Positions 17,521 through 26,594 of a stretch of 64,000 nt of DNA are shown in pieces. The translations under genes and the position numbers were made by a program. A model generated the notes under the pieces. The model did not search any database. It was given only the letters and a program-made list of their open reading frames with translations, and had not been told where the DNA came from. Numbering within the stretch: position 1 is the stretch's first letter; each line of letters begins with the position of its first letter. The DNA lies in contig NZ_JAPEMA010000001.1 of the NCBI RefSeq assembly GCF_026343185.1, positions 1,302,001 through 1,366,000 of the forward strand. The letters run 5' to 3'. This stretch comes from Streptomyces sp. NBC_00091. Its GTDB lineage: Bacteria > Actinomycetota > Actinomycetes > Streptomycetales > Streptomycetaceae.

Positions 17521-17561
17521 GAAGGGCCCCGCCGTCCCGCATCGGGACGGCGGGGCCCTTC
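17521..17561. terminator. Bidirectional terminator between the cstA operon and the Uma2 gene
   Basis: A perfect 19-base stem (17521-17539 with 17543-17561) around a 3-base loop CAT, lying between two convergent genes. Confidence 0.85.
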
Positions 17562-17568
17562 GGCGTGC

Positions 17569-18153
17569 TCAGCGCACCCAGTCCTTGAGGACCTCGGTCT
17601 GGAGGGTGATGCCGACGGGGTCGGGGAGTTCGACGTCCTTACCGAAGGGGACGGTGCGGACCGTCTCGTACCGACGCCCGTCGGGCTCACTGTGGACCGA
17701 GACCACACAGCTGTCCCTGTCGATCAGGAGGTAGACGGGGATGCCGGTCTCCGCGAAGGCCCGAGGCTTCTCGATACGGTCGCGCCGGTCAGTGTCGGAG
17801 TCGTACGAAGTAACCTCCACAACCATCAGGACAGGATCCGGGGCGACCCATTCGCCTTGCGCCTTCATGAAGCCACTCGGTGCCAGGACTCCATCAGGCC
17901 GGGCACGCCCCTCGCGATAATGCTGCACCTTCAATCCCTGCTCGCCATAGAGGAACAGCTCGGGTCGGTGCTGGATGCAGATGCGCATGAGCCACTCGAT
18001 GATCAGCCCGTGGTCCCCGTCCGGCACGGCCTTGACTCCCAGCTTTCCGTCGATGAATTCCAACCGCAGCCCTTCGACCTCTCTGGCGCCTATGCGTGCC
18101 AGGGACTCGAACTCCTCGGTCAGCATGTGGGGGCGGTCGGTCATCACGGTCAT
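17569..18153 (-). CDS. Uma2-family (DUF820) putative restriction-endonuclease-fold protein
   Basis: A 194-residue protein with the PD-(D/E)XK-like fold of the Uma2 family: EFIDGKLGVKAVP at the start of the domain, RARPDGVLAPS (the Asp of the motif) and LMVVEVTSYDSDTDRRDRIEK (the ExK/V element and following Lys/Arg). Uma2 proteins are very common in Streptomyces and cyanobacteria, usually as stand-alone genes of unknown function. The ATG at 18153 is chosen as the start of the conserved part; the frame is open to 18291 but that part overlaps the divergent GNAT gene. Confidence 0.8.
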   Translation of the reverse strand: MTVMTDRPHMLTEEFESLARIGAREVEGLRLEFIDGKLGVKAVPDGDHGLIIEWLMRICIQHRPELFLYGEQGLKVQHYREGRARPDGVLAPSGFMKAQGEWVAPDPVLMVVEVTSYDSDTDRRDRIEKPRAFAETGIPVYLLIDRDSCVVSVHSEPDGRRYETVRTVPFGKDVELPDPVGITLQTEVLKDWVR

Positions 18154-18232
18154 GCCTCGCTCACCTTCCATCGACGGTGCTACCTCCGACCATAGCGCCG
18201 GGCACCGACAGCCGTCCTGCACACTCGAACCC

Positions 18233-18727
18233 ATGGACATCGTGATCAGGGTGGCACTGCCCACCGAGTACGACCGGCTGGGTGAGATCACCGCGCAGGC
18301 CTACGTGGGTGACGGACTGCTGGGCTCCGGCGAGGCGTTCTACGTGGCCGTGTTGCGCGATGTCGCCGGCCGGGCCGCCGACGGCGAGGTGCTCGTGGCG
18401 GTCGACGAGGGCACCGTGCTCGGCGGTGTGACCTTCGCCCCGCCCGGGAGCCCGCTGGCCGACATCGCCGGGCCCGGCGAGGCGGAGTTCCGGATGCTGG
18501 CCGTCTCCCGCGAGGCGCGCGGACGCGGCGCGGGCGAGGCCCTGGTGCGCGCCTGCATGGCCCGCGCCCGGGAACTGGAGGGCGTCACGCACCTGGTCCT
18601 CTCGACCCAGAGCGGCATGACCGGCGCCCAGCGGATCTACGAGCGGCTCGGCTTCATCCGCACGCCCGAACGGGACTGGGCACCGGTTCCCGGCCTGACT
18701 CTGCTCACCTACCGCCTCGAGCTGTAG
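18233..18727 (+). CDS. GNAT-family N-acetyltransferase
   Basis: A 164-residue acetyltransferase starting MDIVIRVALPTEYDRL. The acetyl-CoA-binding motif A is FRMLAVSREARGRGAGEALVRAC (R/Q-x-x-G-x-G/A type), and motif B follows in GAQRIYERLGFIRTPERDW. The substrate cannot be told from sequence. The ATG at 18233 is chosen because the domain starts there; the upstream in-frame stretch overlaps the divergent Uma2 gene. A 17-pair hairpin follows the stop. Confidence 0.85.
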   Translation: MDIVIRVALPTEYDRLGEITAQAYVGDGLLGSGEAFYVAVLRDVAGRAADGEVLVAVDEGTVLGGVTFAPPGSPLADIAGPGEAEFRMLAVSREARGRGAGEALVRACMARARELEGVTHLVLSTQSGMTGAQRIYERLGFIRTPERDWAPVPGLTLLTYRLEL

Positions 18728-18740
18728 CCGCGCCGACACA

Positions 18741-18778
18741 ACATGTGGGGGGTCGCGCATCCGCGGCCCCCCACATGT
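18741..18778. terminator. Long hairpin separating the GNAT gene from the nrd leader
   Basis: ACATGTGGGGGG (18741-18752) pairs with CCCCCCACATGT (18767-18778), and the inner bases extend the stem to about 17 pairs around CATC. Confidence 0.7.
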
Positions 18779-18785
18779 ATGCTCA

Positions 18786-18872
18786 TCCTCGCTGTCGCCG
18801 CAGGGGAATCCGGTGCGAATCCGGAACTGTCCCGCAACGGTATGAAAAGTCCGAGGACCTGCCGACAGTGCG
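18786..18872 (+). ncRNA. Cobalamin (B12) riboswitch in the nrdAB leader
   Basis: The region holds the cobalamin-element hallmarks in order: CAGGGGAATCCGGTGCGAAT (18811-18830), CGGAACTGTCCCGCAACGGT (18832-18851), and the B12 box as AGTCCGAGGACCTGCC (18849-18864 region). The flanks GCTGTCG and CGACAG close the outer stem. The leader from here to the nrdA GTG is about 150 bases; near the start codon AGGGAG can pair with CTCCC, which would hide the ribosome site. In S. coelicolor this riboswitch is known to shut off the class Ia reductase when B12 allows the class II enzyme to work. Confidence 0.93.
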
Positions 18873-19025
18873 CCCGGCTCGACCGAACCGGGTGCCGATT
18901 CGTCCGGGCCTCGCGGTTGGGCCGGTGGACGCCATGCGGCGGTGTACGCGTTCCCGCCACACCCGCATGTGCCTCCCCGTGCTCCGACCCGCCGATGACC
19001 GGGCCGATTGAGGGAGAGCTCCCCC

Positions 19026-21425
19026 GTGACCATCGCGCCCGCCGCACCGCGCGCCGAGTCCGACCAGCCCGCCGAGCAGAACGGATCTGGCGAAGGTCCC
19101 GGGACCGCGCTCCTGCGCACCCTCACCGAGCTGACGGCCGACCTCCCCGACACCGACCCCGGCCGGGTCGCCGCCGCCGCCCTGCGCGGCCGCAGCGCCG
19201 CCGCCGACGAGGCCGAGCTGCGCGGGCTGGCCACCGAGGCCGCGGCGGGCCTGATCTCCGAGGACCCGGCGTACTCCCGGCTCGCCGCCCGGCTGCTGAC
19301 GCTGGCCGTCGCCGACGAGGCGGCCGGCCAGGGCTCCACCTCCTTCGCCGAGTCCGTCGCCGTCGGCCACCACGAGGGCCTGATCGCCGACCGCACGGCC
19401 GAGTTCGTCGCCACCCACGCCACCCGCCTGAACGCCCTGGTCGAGCACGCGCTCGCCGAGGGCGCGGACGACCGCTTCGGCTTCTTCGGCCTGCGCACCC
19501 TGCACAGCCGCTACCTGCTGCGCCACCCGATCACCCGTCAGGTGATCGAGACCCCGCAGTACTTCATGCTGCGCGTGGCCTGCGGCCTCGCCGAGGACGA
19601 GAGCATCCAGGCCCTCGAGGAAGTGGCCTCGCTGTACCGGCTGATGAGCCGCCTCGACTACCTGCCGTCCTCACCCACGCTCTTCAACTCCGGCACCCGC
19701 CACCCGCAGATGTCCTCCTGCTACCTGCTGGACTCCCCGCTGGACGAGCTGGACTCGATCTACGACCGCTACCACCAGGTCGCCCGCCTCTCCAAGCACG
19801 CCGGCGGCATCGGCCTGTCGTACTCCCGCATCCGCGCCCGCGGTTCGCTGATCCGCGGCACCAACGGCCACTCCAACGGCATCGTGCCGTTCCTCAAGAC
19901 CCTCGACGCCTCCGTCGCCGCCGTGAACCAGGGCGGCCGCCGCAAGGGCGCCGCCGCCGTCTACCTGGAGACCTGGCACGCGGACATCGAGGAGTTCCTC
20001 GAGCTGCGCGACAACACCGGCGAGGACCAGCGCCGTACGCACAACCTCAACCTCGCCCACTGGATCCCGGACGAGTTCATGCGCCGCGTGAACGCCGACG
20101 CCGACTGGTCGCTGTTCTCCCCGGCCGACGTCCCCGAGCTGGTGGACCTGTACGGCGAGGAGTTCGACGCCGCCTACCTCAAGGCCGAGGCGGCCGGGCT
20201 GGCCAAGAAGACCATGCCGGCCCGCGACCTGTACGGCCGCATGATGCGCACCCTCGCGCAGACCGGCCAGGGCTGGATGACCTTCAAGGACGCCTCCAAC
20301 CGGACCGCGAACCAGACCGCGCTTCCCGGCACGGTCGTGCACTCCTCGAACCTGTGCACCGAGATCATCGAGGTCACCAACGACAGCGAGACGGCCGTCT
20401 GCAACCTCGGCTCCGTCAACCTCGGCGCGTTCGTGGCCGGCGGGGAGATGGACTGGGAGCGCCTGGACGAGACCGTCCGCACGGCCGTGACCTTCCTCGA
20501 CCGCGTCGTGGACATCAACTTCTACCCGACCGAGCAGGCCGGCCGTTCCAACGCCCGATGGCGTCCGGTGGGCCTGGGCGCGATGGGTCTCCAGGACGTC
20601 TTCTTCAAGATGCGCCTACCCTTCGACTCCGCCGAGGCGAAGGCCCTGTCCACGAAGATCTCCGAGCGGATCATGCTGGCCGCGTACGAGGCCTCCTGCG
20701 ACCTCGCCGAGCGCAGCGGCCCGCTCCCGGCCTGGGCCGAGACCCGTACCGCCCAGGGCGTCCTGCACCCCGACCACTACGGCGTCGAGCCGACCTGGCC
20801 CGAGCGCTGGGACGCCCTGCGCGCCCGGATCGCGAAGACCGGCATGCGCAACTCCCTGCTGCTGGCCATCGCCCCGACGGCGACGATCGCCTCGATCGCG
20901 GGCGTGTACGAGTGCATCGAGCCGCAGGTCTCCAACCTCTTCAAGCGCGAGACCCTGAGCGGTGAGTTCCTCCAGGTCAACGGCTACCTGGTGGAGGAGC
21001 TCAAGAAGCTCGGCGTGTGGGACGCGCAGACCCGCGAGGCGCTGCGCGAGTCCTCCGGCTCCGTGCAGGGCTTCGGCTGGATCCCGGCGGAGGTCCGCGA
21101 GCTGTACCGCACGGCGTGGGAGATCCCGCAGCGCGGCCTGATCGACATGGCGGCGGCCCGTACGCCGTACCTGGACCAGAGCCAGTCGCTGAACCTGTTC
21201 CTGGAGACGCCCACCATCGGCAAGCTCAGCTCGATGTACGCGTACGCCTGGAAGCAGGGCCTGAAGACCACGTACTACCTGCGCTCGCGCCCGGCGACGA
21301 AGATCGCCCGCGCCGCGTCCGGCGCCGCCGTCCCGGCCGCCGCCACCCCCCTTCCGCAGGCCGTCGACGCCGAGGCGCTGGCCTGCTCCCTTGAGAACCC
21401 CGAGTCCTGCGAGGCCTGCCAGTAA
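19026..21425 (+). CDS. nrdA: Class Ia ribonucleoside-diphosphate reductase, large subunit
   Basis: A 799-residue catalytic subunit reducing ribonucleoside diphosphates. Seen motifs are the active-site strand SSNLCTEIIEVTNDSE (thiyl-radical Cys with Asn and Glu), the substrate cysteine in SSCYLLDSPLDELDSIYD, the radical-transfer tyrosines in KTTYYLRSR, and a C-terminal redox pair in SCEACQ. The GTG at 19026 has AGGGAG 9 bases upstream. It overlaps nrdB by one base (TAATG). Expression is under the cobalamin riboswitch at 18786. No thioredoxin or NrdI/NrdE features are present, which argues for class Ia rather than Ib. Confidence 0.95.
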   Translation: MTIAPAAPRAESDQPAEQNGSGEGPGTALLRTLTELTADLPDTDPGRVAAAALRGRSAAADEAELRGLATEAAAGLISEDPAYSRLAARLLTLAVADEAAGQGSTSFAESVAVGHHEGLIADRTAEFVATHATRLNALVEHALAEGADDRFGFFGLRTLHSRYLLRHPITRQVIETPQYFMLRVACGLAEDESIQALEEVASLYRLMSRLDYLPSSPTLFNSGTRHPQMSSCYLLDSPLDELDSIYDRYHQVARLSKHAGGIGLSYSRIRARGSLIRGTNGHSNGIVPFLKTLDASVAAVNQGGRRKGAAAVYLETWHADIEEFLELRDNTGEDQRRTHNLNLAHWIPDEFMRRVNADADWSLFSPADVPELVDLYGEEFDAAYLKAEAAGLAKKTMPARDLYGRMMRTLAQTGQGWMTFKDASNRTANQTALPGTVVHSSNLCTEIIEVTNDSETAVCNLGSVNLGAFVAGGEMDWERLDETVRTAVTFLDRVVDINFYPTEQAGRSNARWRPVGLGAMGLQDVFFKMRLPFDSAEAKALSTKISERIMLAAYEASCDLAERSGPLPAWAETRTAQGVLHPDHYGVEPTWPERWDALRARIAKTGMRNSLLLAIAPTATIASIAGVYECIEPQVSNLFKRETLSGEFLQVNGYLVEELKKLGVWDAQTREALRESSGSVQGFGWIPAEVRELYRTAWEIPQRGLIDMAAARTPYLDQSQSLNLFLETPTIGKLSSMYAYAWKQGLKTTYYLRSRPATKIARAASGAAVPAAATPLPQAVDAEALACSLENPESCEACQ

Positions 21426-22441
21426 TGAGCTCCAACGACCAGAAGAACCTTCTCGACCCGGGCTTCGAACTGACCCTCCGCCCCATGCGCTACCCGGACT
21501 TCTACGAGCGCTATCGGGACGCGATCAAGAACACCTGGACGGTGGAGGAGGTCGACCTCCACTCGGACGTCGCCGACCTCGCGAAGCTGACCCCGGCCGA
21601 GCAGCACATGATCGGGCGTCTGGTCGCGTTCTTCGCGACGGGCGACTCGATCGTCTCGAACAACCTCGTGCTGACGCTGTACAAGCACATCAACTCCCCG
21701 GAGGCGCGCCTGTACCTGTCGCGCCAGCTGTTCGAGGAGGCCGTGCACGTCCAGTTCTACCTGACGCTGCTCGACACCTACCTGCCCGACCCGGACGACC
21801 GCGCGGCCGCCTTCGACGCGGTCGAGGAGATCCCCTCCATCCGCGAGAAGGCGCAGTTCTGCTTCAGGTGGATGGACTCGGTCGAGAAGATCGAGCGCCT
21901 GGAGACGGCCGCCGACCGCCGCCGCTTCCTGCTGAACCTGATCTGCTTCGCCGCGTGCATCGAGGGCCTCTTCTTCTACGGCGCCTTCGCGTACGTGTAC
22001 TGGTTCCGCTCCCGCGGCCTGCTGCACGGTCTGGCGACGGGCACCAACTGGGTCTTCCGCGACGAGACCATGCACATGAACTTCGCCTTCGAGGTCGTGG
22101 ACACGGTCCGCAAGGAGGAGCCGGAGCTCTTCGACGACGCCCTCCAGCAGCAGGTCACCGACATGTTGAAGGAGGCCGTCGAGGCGGAGCTGCAGTTCGG
22201 CCGCGACCTGTGCGGTGACGGCCTGCCGGGTATGAACACCGACTCGATGCGCGAGTACCTGGAGTGCGTCGCGGACCAGCGCCTGGTCCGCCTCGGCTTC
22301 CCGCCCGTCTACGGCTCGCAGAACCCGTTCTCCTTCATGGAGCTCCAGGGCGTCCAGGAGCTGACGAACTTCTTCGAGCGCCGCCCGTCGGCCTACCAGG
22401 TCGCGGTCGAGGGCACGGTCGACCTGGACGAGGACTTCTAG
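21425..22441 (+). CDS. nrdB: Class Ia ribonucleotide reductase, small (radical) subunit
   Basis: A 338-residue ferritin-fold protein carrying the diiron-tyrosyl radical. Asp74, Glu105, His108 and Tyr112 match the E. coli iron ligands and radical tyrosine spacing (E-x2-H-x3-Y in FEEAVHVQFY). A second ligand set lies in EGLFFYGAF and FRDETMHMNFAFE. The gene overlaps nrdA by one base, so the subunits are made together. Confidence 0.95.
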   Translation: MSSNDQKNLLDPGFELTLRPMRYPDFYERYRDAIKNTWTVEEVDLHSDVADLAKLTPAEQHMIGRLVAFFATGDSIVSNNLVLTLYKHINSPEARLYLSRQLFEEAVHVQFYLTLLDTYLPDPDDRAAAFDAVEEIPSIREKAQFCFRWMDSVEKIERLETAADRRRFLLNLICFAACIEGLFFYGAFAYVYWFRSRGLLHGLATGTNWVFRDETMHMNFAFEVVDTVRKEEPELFDDALQQQVTDMLKEAVEAELQFGRDLCGDGLPGMNTDSMREYLECVADQRLVRLGFPPVYGSQNPFSFMELQGVQELTNFFERRPSAYQVAVEGTVDLDEDF

Positions 22442-22473
22442 TCCGGACCCGCCACTTGAGCGAGGATGCCGGG

Positions 22474-23457
22474 ATGCGACACATGACCGCGTCCCGGCTC
22501 CTCGCTTTCGGCGCTTCCGGGGGCGACACCCGGGCCTGGCTCGCGCACCCGGTGCCGGCGGTGCGGGGGGCCGCCGCCCTGGCCCCGGCGCTGGCGCGGG
22601 ATCCGGAGGCGGTGCGTTCGCTCGGCCTGCTGGTGCGCTCCCCGCGCGCCTTCGGCGACCGGCGGCTGTACGAGGCCCTGGTCGCGGCGGCCTGCGCCCG
22701 GGCCGGGGATCCGGACCGGCTGTACGAGGGCGCCCTGGCGGCCCTGCCGTACGCGCTGCGGGGCGCGGGCGTGCCCTGCCCGCTGCTGGGGCCGTACCTG
22801 CGCCGCTTCTTCCCCGCCGGACCAGTGCCCGGCGACGCCTACGCGCGTGCCTTCGCGCACGCCCTCGCCGGTGAGGAGCCCCTGTGGTCCGGGGCCCGGC
22901 GCGCCGCCCGGGAGGCCACCTTCGCCGCCGCCGGGCTGCCGGGCGACCGGGAGCACTGGCGGGAGGCGGCCCGCGCCCCGTCCCGGCCGTACACCGCCGC
23001 CGACCTGCTGGTCCTGGAAGGGCACCAGGCCGTCCGGCTCCAGGTGGGCCGGTGGTTCGGCGCGGGCCGCGAGGACCCCGGGCTGCCGGACGCCGTGGTG
23101 GGGCGGCTGGCCGGCTGGCTCGGGCCGGGCGCCCGGATCACCGTGCACGGCCCGCTCTCCTTCACCGCCGAGGCGGCGGGTCCCCCGCTGCCGGCCGAGG
23201 TCCCCTTCGAGACGCCGTACCGGCCGGGCTTCCCCTGGTTCCGGCTCTCGCTGGTCTCCGCCCTGTGCTCGCGCGTCACCGTGCGGAACTGGGACGGTGC
23301 CCGGGTCTGGGAGCAGCGGTGGGCGGACGGGATCGCGCTCAGTGCGCGACGCGACCTCGGCGCCACGCGGCGGACCGGGTACCGGGCCGGTTTCCGGCTC
23401 GACGGGGACTGGCTGCCGGACGGGGCGTCGCTGACCGCGCACGGACGGCCGCGCTGA
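22474..23457 (+). CDS. Hypothetical protein with HEAT-like helical N-terminus, downstream of nrdB
   Basis: A 327-residue protein of unknown function, 32 bases after nrdB and probably in the same transcript. The first half is rich in short amphipathic helices (RAWLAHPVPAVRGAAALAPA, ARDPEAVRSLGLLVRSP) like HEAT repeats. The second half looks like a beta-rich domain. ATG 22474 has GAGG about 9 bases upstream; ATG 22483 is an alternative. In S. coelicolor the third gene of the operon (nrdS) encodes an AraC-type regulator, as I recall; this protein is not AraC-like. Confidence 0.6.
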   Translation: MRHMTASRLLAFGASGGDTRAWLAHPVPAVRGAAALAPALARDPEAVRSLGLLVRSPRAFGDRRLYEALVAAACARAGDPDRLYEGALAALPYALRGAGVPCPLLGPYLRRFFPAGPVPGDAYARAFAHALAGEEPLWSGARRAAREATFAAAGLPGDREHWREAARAPSRPYTAADLLVLEGHQAVRLQVGRWFGAGREDPGLPDAVVGRLAGWLGPGARITVHGPLSFTAEAAGPPLPAEVPFETPYRPGFPWFRLSLVSALCSRVTVRNWDGARVWEQRWADGIALSARRDLGATRRTGYRAGFRLDGDWLPDGASLTAHGRPR

Positions 23458-23614
23458 GCTGCCCGCCGCGCCTTCCGCGGGCCCCGGGCAGTGGCCTGAC
23501 CGGCCACCCCAACGGCCGGTAATCGACCCCTACTTGACATTCGGGCAGCGTAGGTCTGGCCGGGGCCGCCGGGCGGTGATGTCATCCGGGTGCGCCCGTA
23601 AAGCCCCCCACACA

Positions 23615-23650
23615 CGAAGGCCCCGCTCCGGTTCCGGAGCGGGGCCTTCG
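23615..23650. terminator. Hairpin between the nrd operon and the secreted-protein gene
   Basis: CGAAGGCCCCGCTCCGG (23615-23631) pairs with 23634-23650, placed between convergent genes. Confidence 0.8.
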
Positions 23651-23686
23651 TACGGGTGCGGCGCGCGGACTGTCCTTGCGGGCGCG

Positions 23687-24706
23687 CTACTTCTTGCAGG
23701 TGACGTTGGCGGTCGCCTGCGCCGTCTTGCCCTTCGAAGGGCCACTGTCGATCACGAACTTCTGGGTGAGGGTGGCCGTCGTCGCGCCGGCCGGAACGGC
23801 CGCCTGGTCGGTCACCGTCTTGGGCTCGGCGTCGCCCCCGGAGAACTCGATGGTCCCGGGCACCTTTCCAGAACTGCGCTCCCAGTGGAACTGGATCGTG
23901 CCGGTGCCGGAGCCCAGGAAGCTCGCGGTGAACTTGACGCCCTGGGCGCAGTCGGCCTCGCCGGTCGCGGGAAGGGCCGTCACCCGCAGCTGGCGGATGG
24001 TGACGTTGCGGGAGGTGTTGCCCTTCTGGCGGTCCTCCTTGCCCTCCTTCTCCCCGACCTTGCCGCCCTTGGCCTGGCCCTCCTTGAAGCCGGTCTCGTA
24101 GCCCTTGCCGTATCCGTTCTGGAAGGCCGAGAGCGCGAAGTCCTGGCACTGCTCGGCCGTGAGGCCGGGCTTCTTCTTGAAGGCGTCGTCGTAGCTCTGG
24201 CGGTAGCTGTCCGCGAAACCGTCCTCGCGGCCGTCCTTGAGGCCCTCGGTGTGGCCCAACTGGAAGGCGTCCCTGTTCAGGCTGACCGGGTCGCAGGCGG
24301 GGGGCGCGTTCCCGACGGTCGCGGTGACGGTCTTCGTGTCCTTGCCCAAACCGCCGACGGCACGGGGGAGGAGGTTCACGGTGACCGTCCTGGGACCCGG
24401 TTTGGCGTCCTTGAGGACCTCCATGAATCCGTCGTGGGTCACCGAGGTGCCCGGGGCGCCGAGGTCGAAGCAGCTGGTGCCACCGCCACCGTCCATCTTC
24501 GCGCTGATGCACGACTTCTGGCCCGCCGGCGCCTTGTGGTTCATCACGACCACCTTCACCGAGGCCCGGGCGCCGGGGGTCAGCGTGCCGGACACTTCCG
24601 CGGAGACGATCGACGCGTCTGCGTCAGCGACGGCCACCGGGGCGTACACCAGGCACAGCCCGGCGGCCACCGGGAGGACGACAGCCACGCGCTTGCAACG
24701 CTTCAT
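23687..24706 (-). CDS. Secreted protein with central GX3 glycine-repeat helix, unknown function
   Basis: A 339-residue protein with a Sec signal peptide (MKRCKRVAVVLPVAAGLCLV, cleavage probably after AVAD near residue 28). Two beta-rich regions flank a central segment in which glycine recurs every fourth residue: GHTEGLKDGREDG near residue 150 and then GYGKGYETGFKEGQAKGGKV and onward near 197-224. This is the deca-GX3 pattern seen in Yae1-like proteins. Three-cysteine pairs in the outer domains suggest disulphides. I do not recognise a named family. It is convergent with the nrd operon; the TGGATCC-linked ribosome site upstream is weak. Confidence 0.7.
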   Translation of the reverse strand: MKRCKRVAVVLPVAAGLCLVYAPVAVADADASIVSAEVSGTLTPGARASVKVVVMNHKAPAGQKSCISAKMDGGGGTSCFDLGAPGTSVTHDGFMEVLKDAKPGPRTVTVNLLPRAVGGLGKDTKTVTATVGNAPPACDPVSLNRDAFQLGHTEGLKDGREDGFADSYRQSYDDAFKKKPGLTAEQCQDFALSAFQNGYGKGYETGFKEGQAKGGKVGEKEGKEDRQKGNTSRNVTIRQLRVTALPATGEADCAQGVKFTASFLGSGTGTIQFHWERSSGKVPGTIEFSGGDAEPKTVTDQAAVPAGATTATLTQKFVIDSGPSKGKTAQATANVTCKK

Positions 24707-24800
24707 GGTGGATCCTTCCGCGCAACCCTCCCCTGGGTGAGTTCGCGGCGTGCGTCACTTCCATGCTGGCCCGCCCCGTGGACCGTGTCGAACGGAGCTG

Positions 24801-25436
24801 CTACGCGTTCGGGACGACCTCGTAGCGCGGGGTGTTCTCCGCCATCTGGCGCAGGGCGTCCTTGCGGTCGCGCTTCGAGAGCCGGTCGATGTACAGGTAC
24901 CCGTACAGGTGGTCGGTCTCGTGCTGGAGGCAGCGCGCGAAGTAGCCCGTACCGCGGACCTTGATCGGGTTGCCCTGCGCGTCCTGGCCGGTGACCTCGG
25001 CGTAGTCCGGGCGGGCCAGCGAGGCGTAGGCGGTGGGCACCGACAGGCAGCCCTCGTTCGAGTCGTCGAGCACGCGCGAGCCGGCCGGCAGTTCCACGAG
25101 CTTCGGGTTGATCACGACACCGGTGTGCCGGACGCCGTCGTCGTCCGGGCAGTCGTAGACGAAGACCTTCGCGTCCACGCCGATCTGGTTGGCGGCCAGG
25201 CCCACGCCCTCGGCGGCCTTCTGGCTGGCGAACATGTCGTCGATCAGCTGCGCCAGCTCGTCGCCGAAGTCGGTGACGTCCTTGCACTCGCGGTGCAGCA
25301 CCGGGTTGCCGACCACCGTGATCGGGCGGGCGGTGCCGCGCTCGCGGTAGGCCAGCTCGCGCGCCTCACAGTCCTCGGTGTCCACGACGTACCCGTCGTT
25401 CACGACCTCGACGACCTCGTTCTCCTGCTGCGCCAT
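24801..25436 (-). CDS. def: Peptide deformylase
   Basis: A 211-residue metalloenzyme removing the formyl group from nascent proteins. All three motifs are intact: [10 protein letters not shown] (77-86), EGCLSVP with metal ligand Cys130, and QHETDHLYG with ligands His172 and His176 and catalytic Glu173. An extra N-terminal segment of about 35 residues precedes the domain, usual in actinobacterial copies. It lies 58 bases after the TPR-like gene on the same strand. Confidence 0.95.
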   Translation of the reverse strand: MAQQENEVVEVVNDGYVVDTEDCEARELAYRERGTARPITVVGNPVLHRECKDVTDFGDELAQLIDDMFASQKAAEGVGLAANQIGVDAKVFVYDCPDDDGVRHTGVVINPKLVELPAGSRVLDDSNEGCLSVPTAYASLARPDYAEVTGQDAQGNPIKVRGTGYFARCLQHETDHLYGYLYIDRLSKRDRKDALRQMAENTPRYEVVPNA

Positions 25437-25494
25437 GTCCGCCGTACGCCTTCCCTCAAGTCCGTGGTGTGCCCGTACAGCCTACGGCCCAGGG

Positions 25495-26490
25495 TCAGCA
25501 GACTTCCTCGAGATCCCGCCACTCACGGCTGTCGGGGCTGTCGGCCACCCAGCCGTCGAGGAGCCCGCGCACCAGACCGGCCGGCGCCGCGATGCCGCAC
25601 TCCCGCTCGGGGACCCACAGGGAGCCCGAGCCGGCCGTGCGGTGCCCCAGCGGGCCGGGGTGGCCCGGTTCGCTGTGGTCGTGCGGGTCCAGGTGGTCGC
25701 CGTTGCCCTCGCCGCTGGGCATCGCGCTCTCCGAGCAGGTCCGGCACAGCAGCCGCACCGAGGAGGACCAGTCCTCGGCGGCGAAGCCGGCGTCCGAGGC
25801 CAGCTGCTCCAGGGCGTCGCGGTCGGCCTCGGTGGCCGCCTCCAGCAGCACCACCCAGGTCGGCACCGGCGAGGGCGCCCACAGCTCGATCTCGTCGAAG
25901 ACCGGGTACGAGGGGCCGGCCGCGGTGATCCGCTCGCCGTGCGGCACCCCGTCGTGCAGGACGACCTCGCCCCAGCGCCGCCCGGAGGAGGGCAGCGGGA
26001 TGGACAGGACCTCCATGCGGGCCGGATCGAGCCTGCGGCCCCACACGACCTCGGCCTCGCCCTCGGGCGACAGCCGTACGGCGGCGCTGCCGAGCTCCAT
26101 GCCGACCGGCTCGCCCGTCCCGGCCGTGCTGTGCGGGTCCCCGGGCACCTTCAGCCCGTACGCCTGCCAGGCCCGCCGGGCCAGCGGCCAGTCCTGGAGG
26201 GCGGTCGCGGCGATGCCCACGTTCCACCAGTCCGGGGCGCCGGTCTCCCGGTCCAGCAGGGCGACGGCGCGCAGCCCGGCGGCTCTGGCCTGCTCCCAGT
26301 CGTGCCGGAACTTGTGCAGCAGGGCCAGGTTGAACCAGGACTCGGACAGCCAGGGCTCCAGGTCCGCCGCCCTGGTCAGCAGCGCACCCGCGTCCTCGTA
26401 CCGACCGTCGCCGATCAGGGTGAACGCGCGGTCGGTGGCCTGCCGCCACGAGGCGGAGGGCCGATGCCGTACCTTCCCGAAGATCCTCAC
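25495..26490 (-). CDS. TPR-like hypothetical protein
   Basis: A 331-residue protein. Residues from about 10 to 110 form tetratricopeptide-like helices (DRAFTLIGDGRYEDAGALLT, EPWLSESWFNLALLHKFR, WWNVGIAATALQDWPLARR). The rest is a conserved actinobacterial domain with a CRTC pair that may bind metal (LLCRTCSES). Role unknown; a protein-interaction function is inferred only from the repeats. The GTG at 26490 (VRIFGKV) is chosen; an ATG at 26562 is also in frame. It sits between the HD-domain genes and def on the same strand. Confidence 0.7.
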   Translation of the reverse strand: MRIFGKVRHRPSASWRQATDRAFTLIGDGRYEDAGALLTRAADLEPWLSESWFNLALLHKFRHDWEQARAAGLRAVALLDRETGAPDWWNVGIAATALQDWPLARRAWQAYGLKVPGDPHSTAGTGEPVGMELGSAAVRLSPEGEAEVVWGRRLDPARMEVLSIPLPSSGRRWGEVVLHDGVPHGERITAAGPSYPVFDEIELWAPSPVPTWVVLLEAATEADRDALEQLASDAGFAAEDWSSSVRLLCRTCSESAMPSGEGNGDHLDPHDHSEPGHPGPLGHRTAGSGSLWVPERECGIAAPAGLVRGLLDGWVADSPDSREWRDLEEVC

Positions 26491-26594
26491 GATTCCCGCC
26501 TGCCGGTCCCACGGTGCAGCCTTGCGGACACCCTCACGGACACTCCTACTGCATCCAACCATGCCCGCTCGGACAGCCGCTCATTACCCATGGG

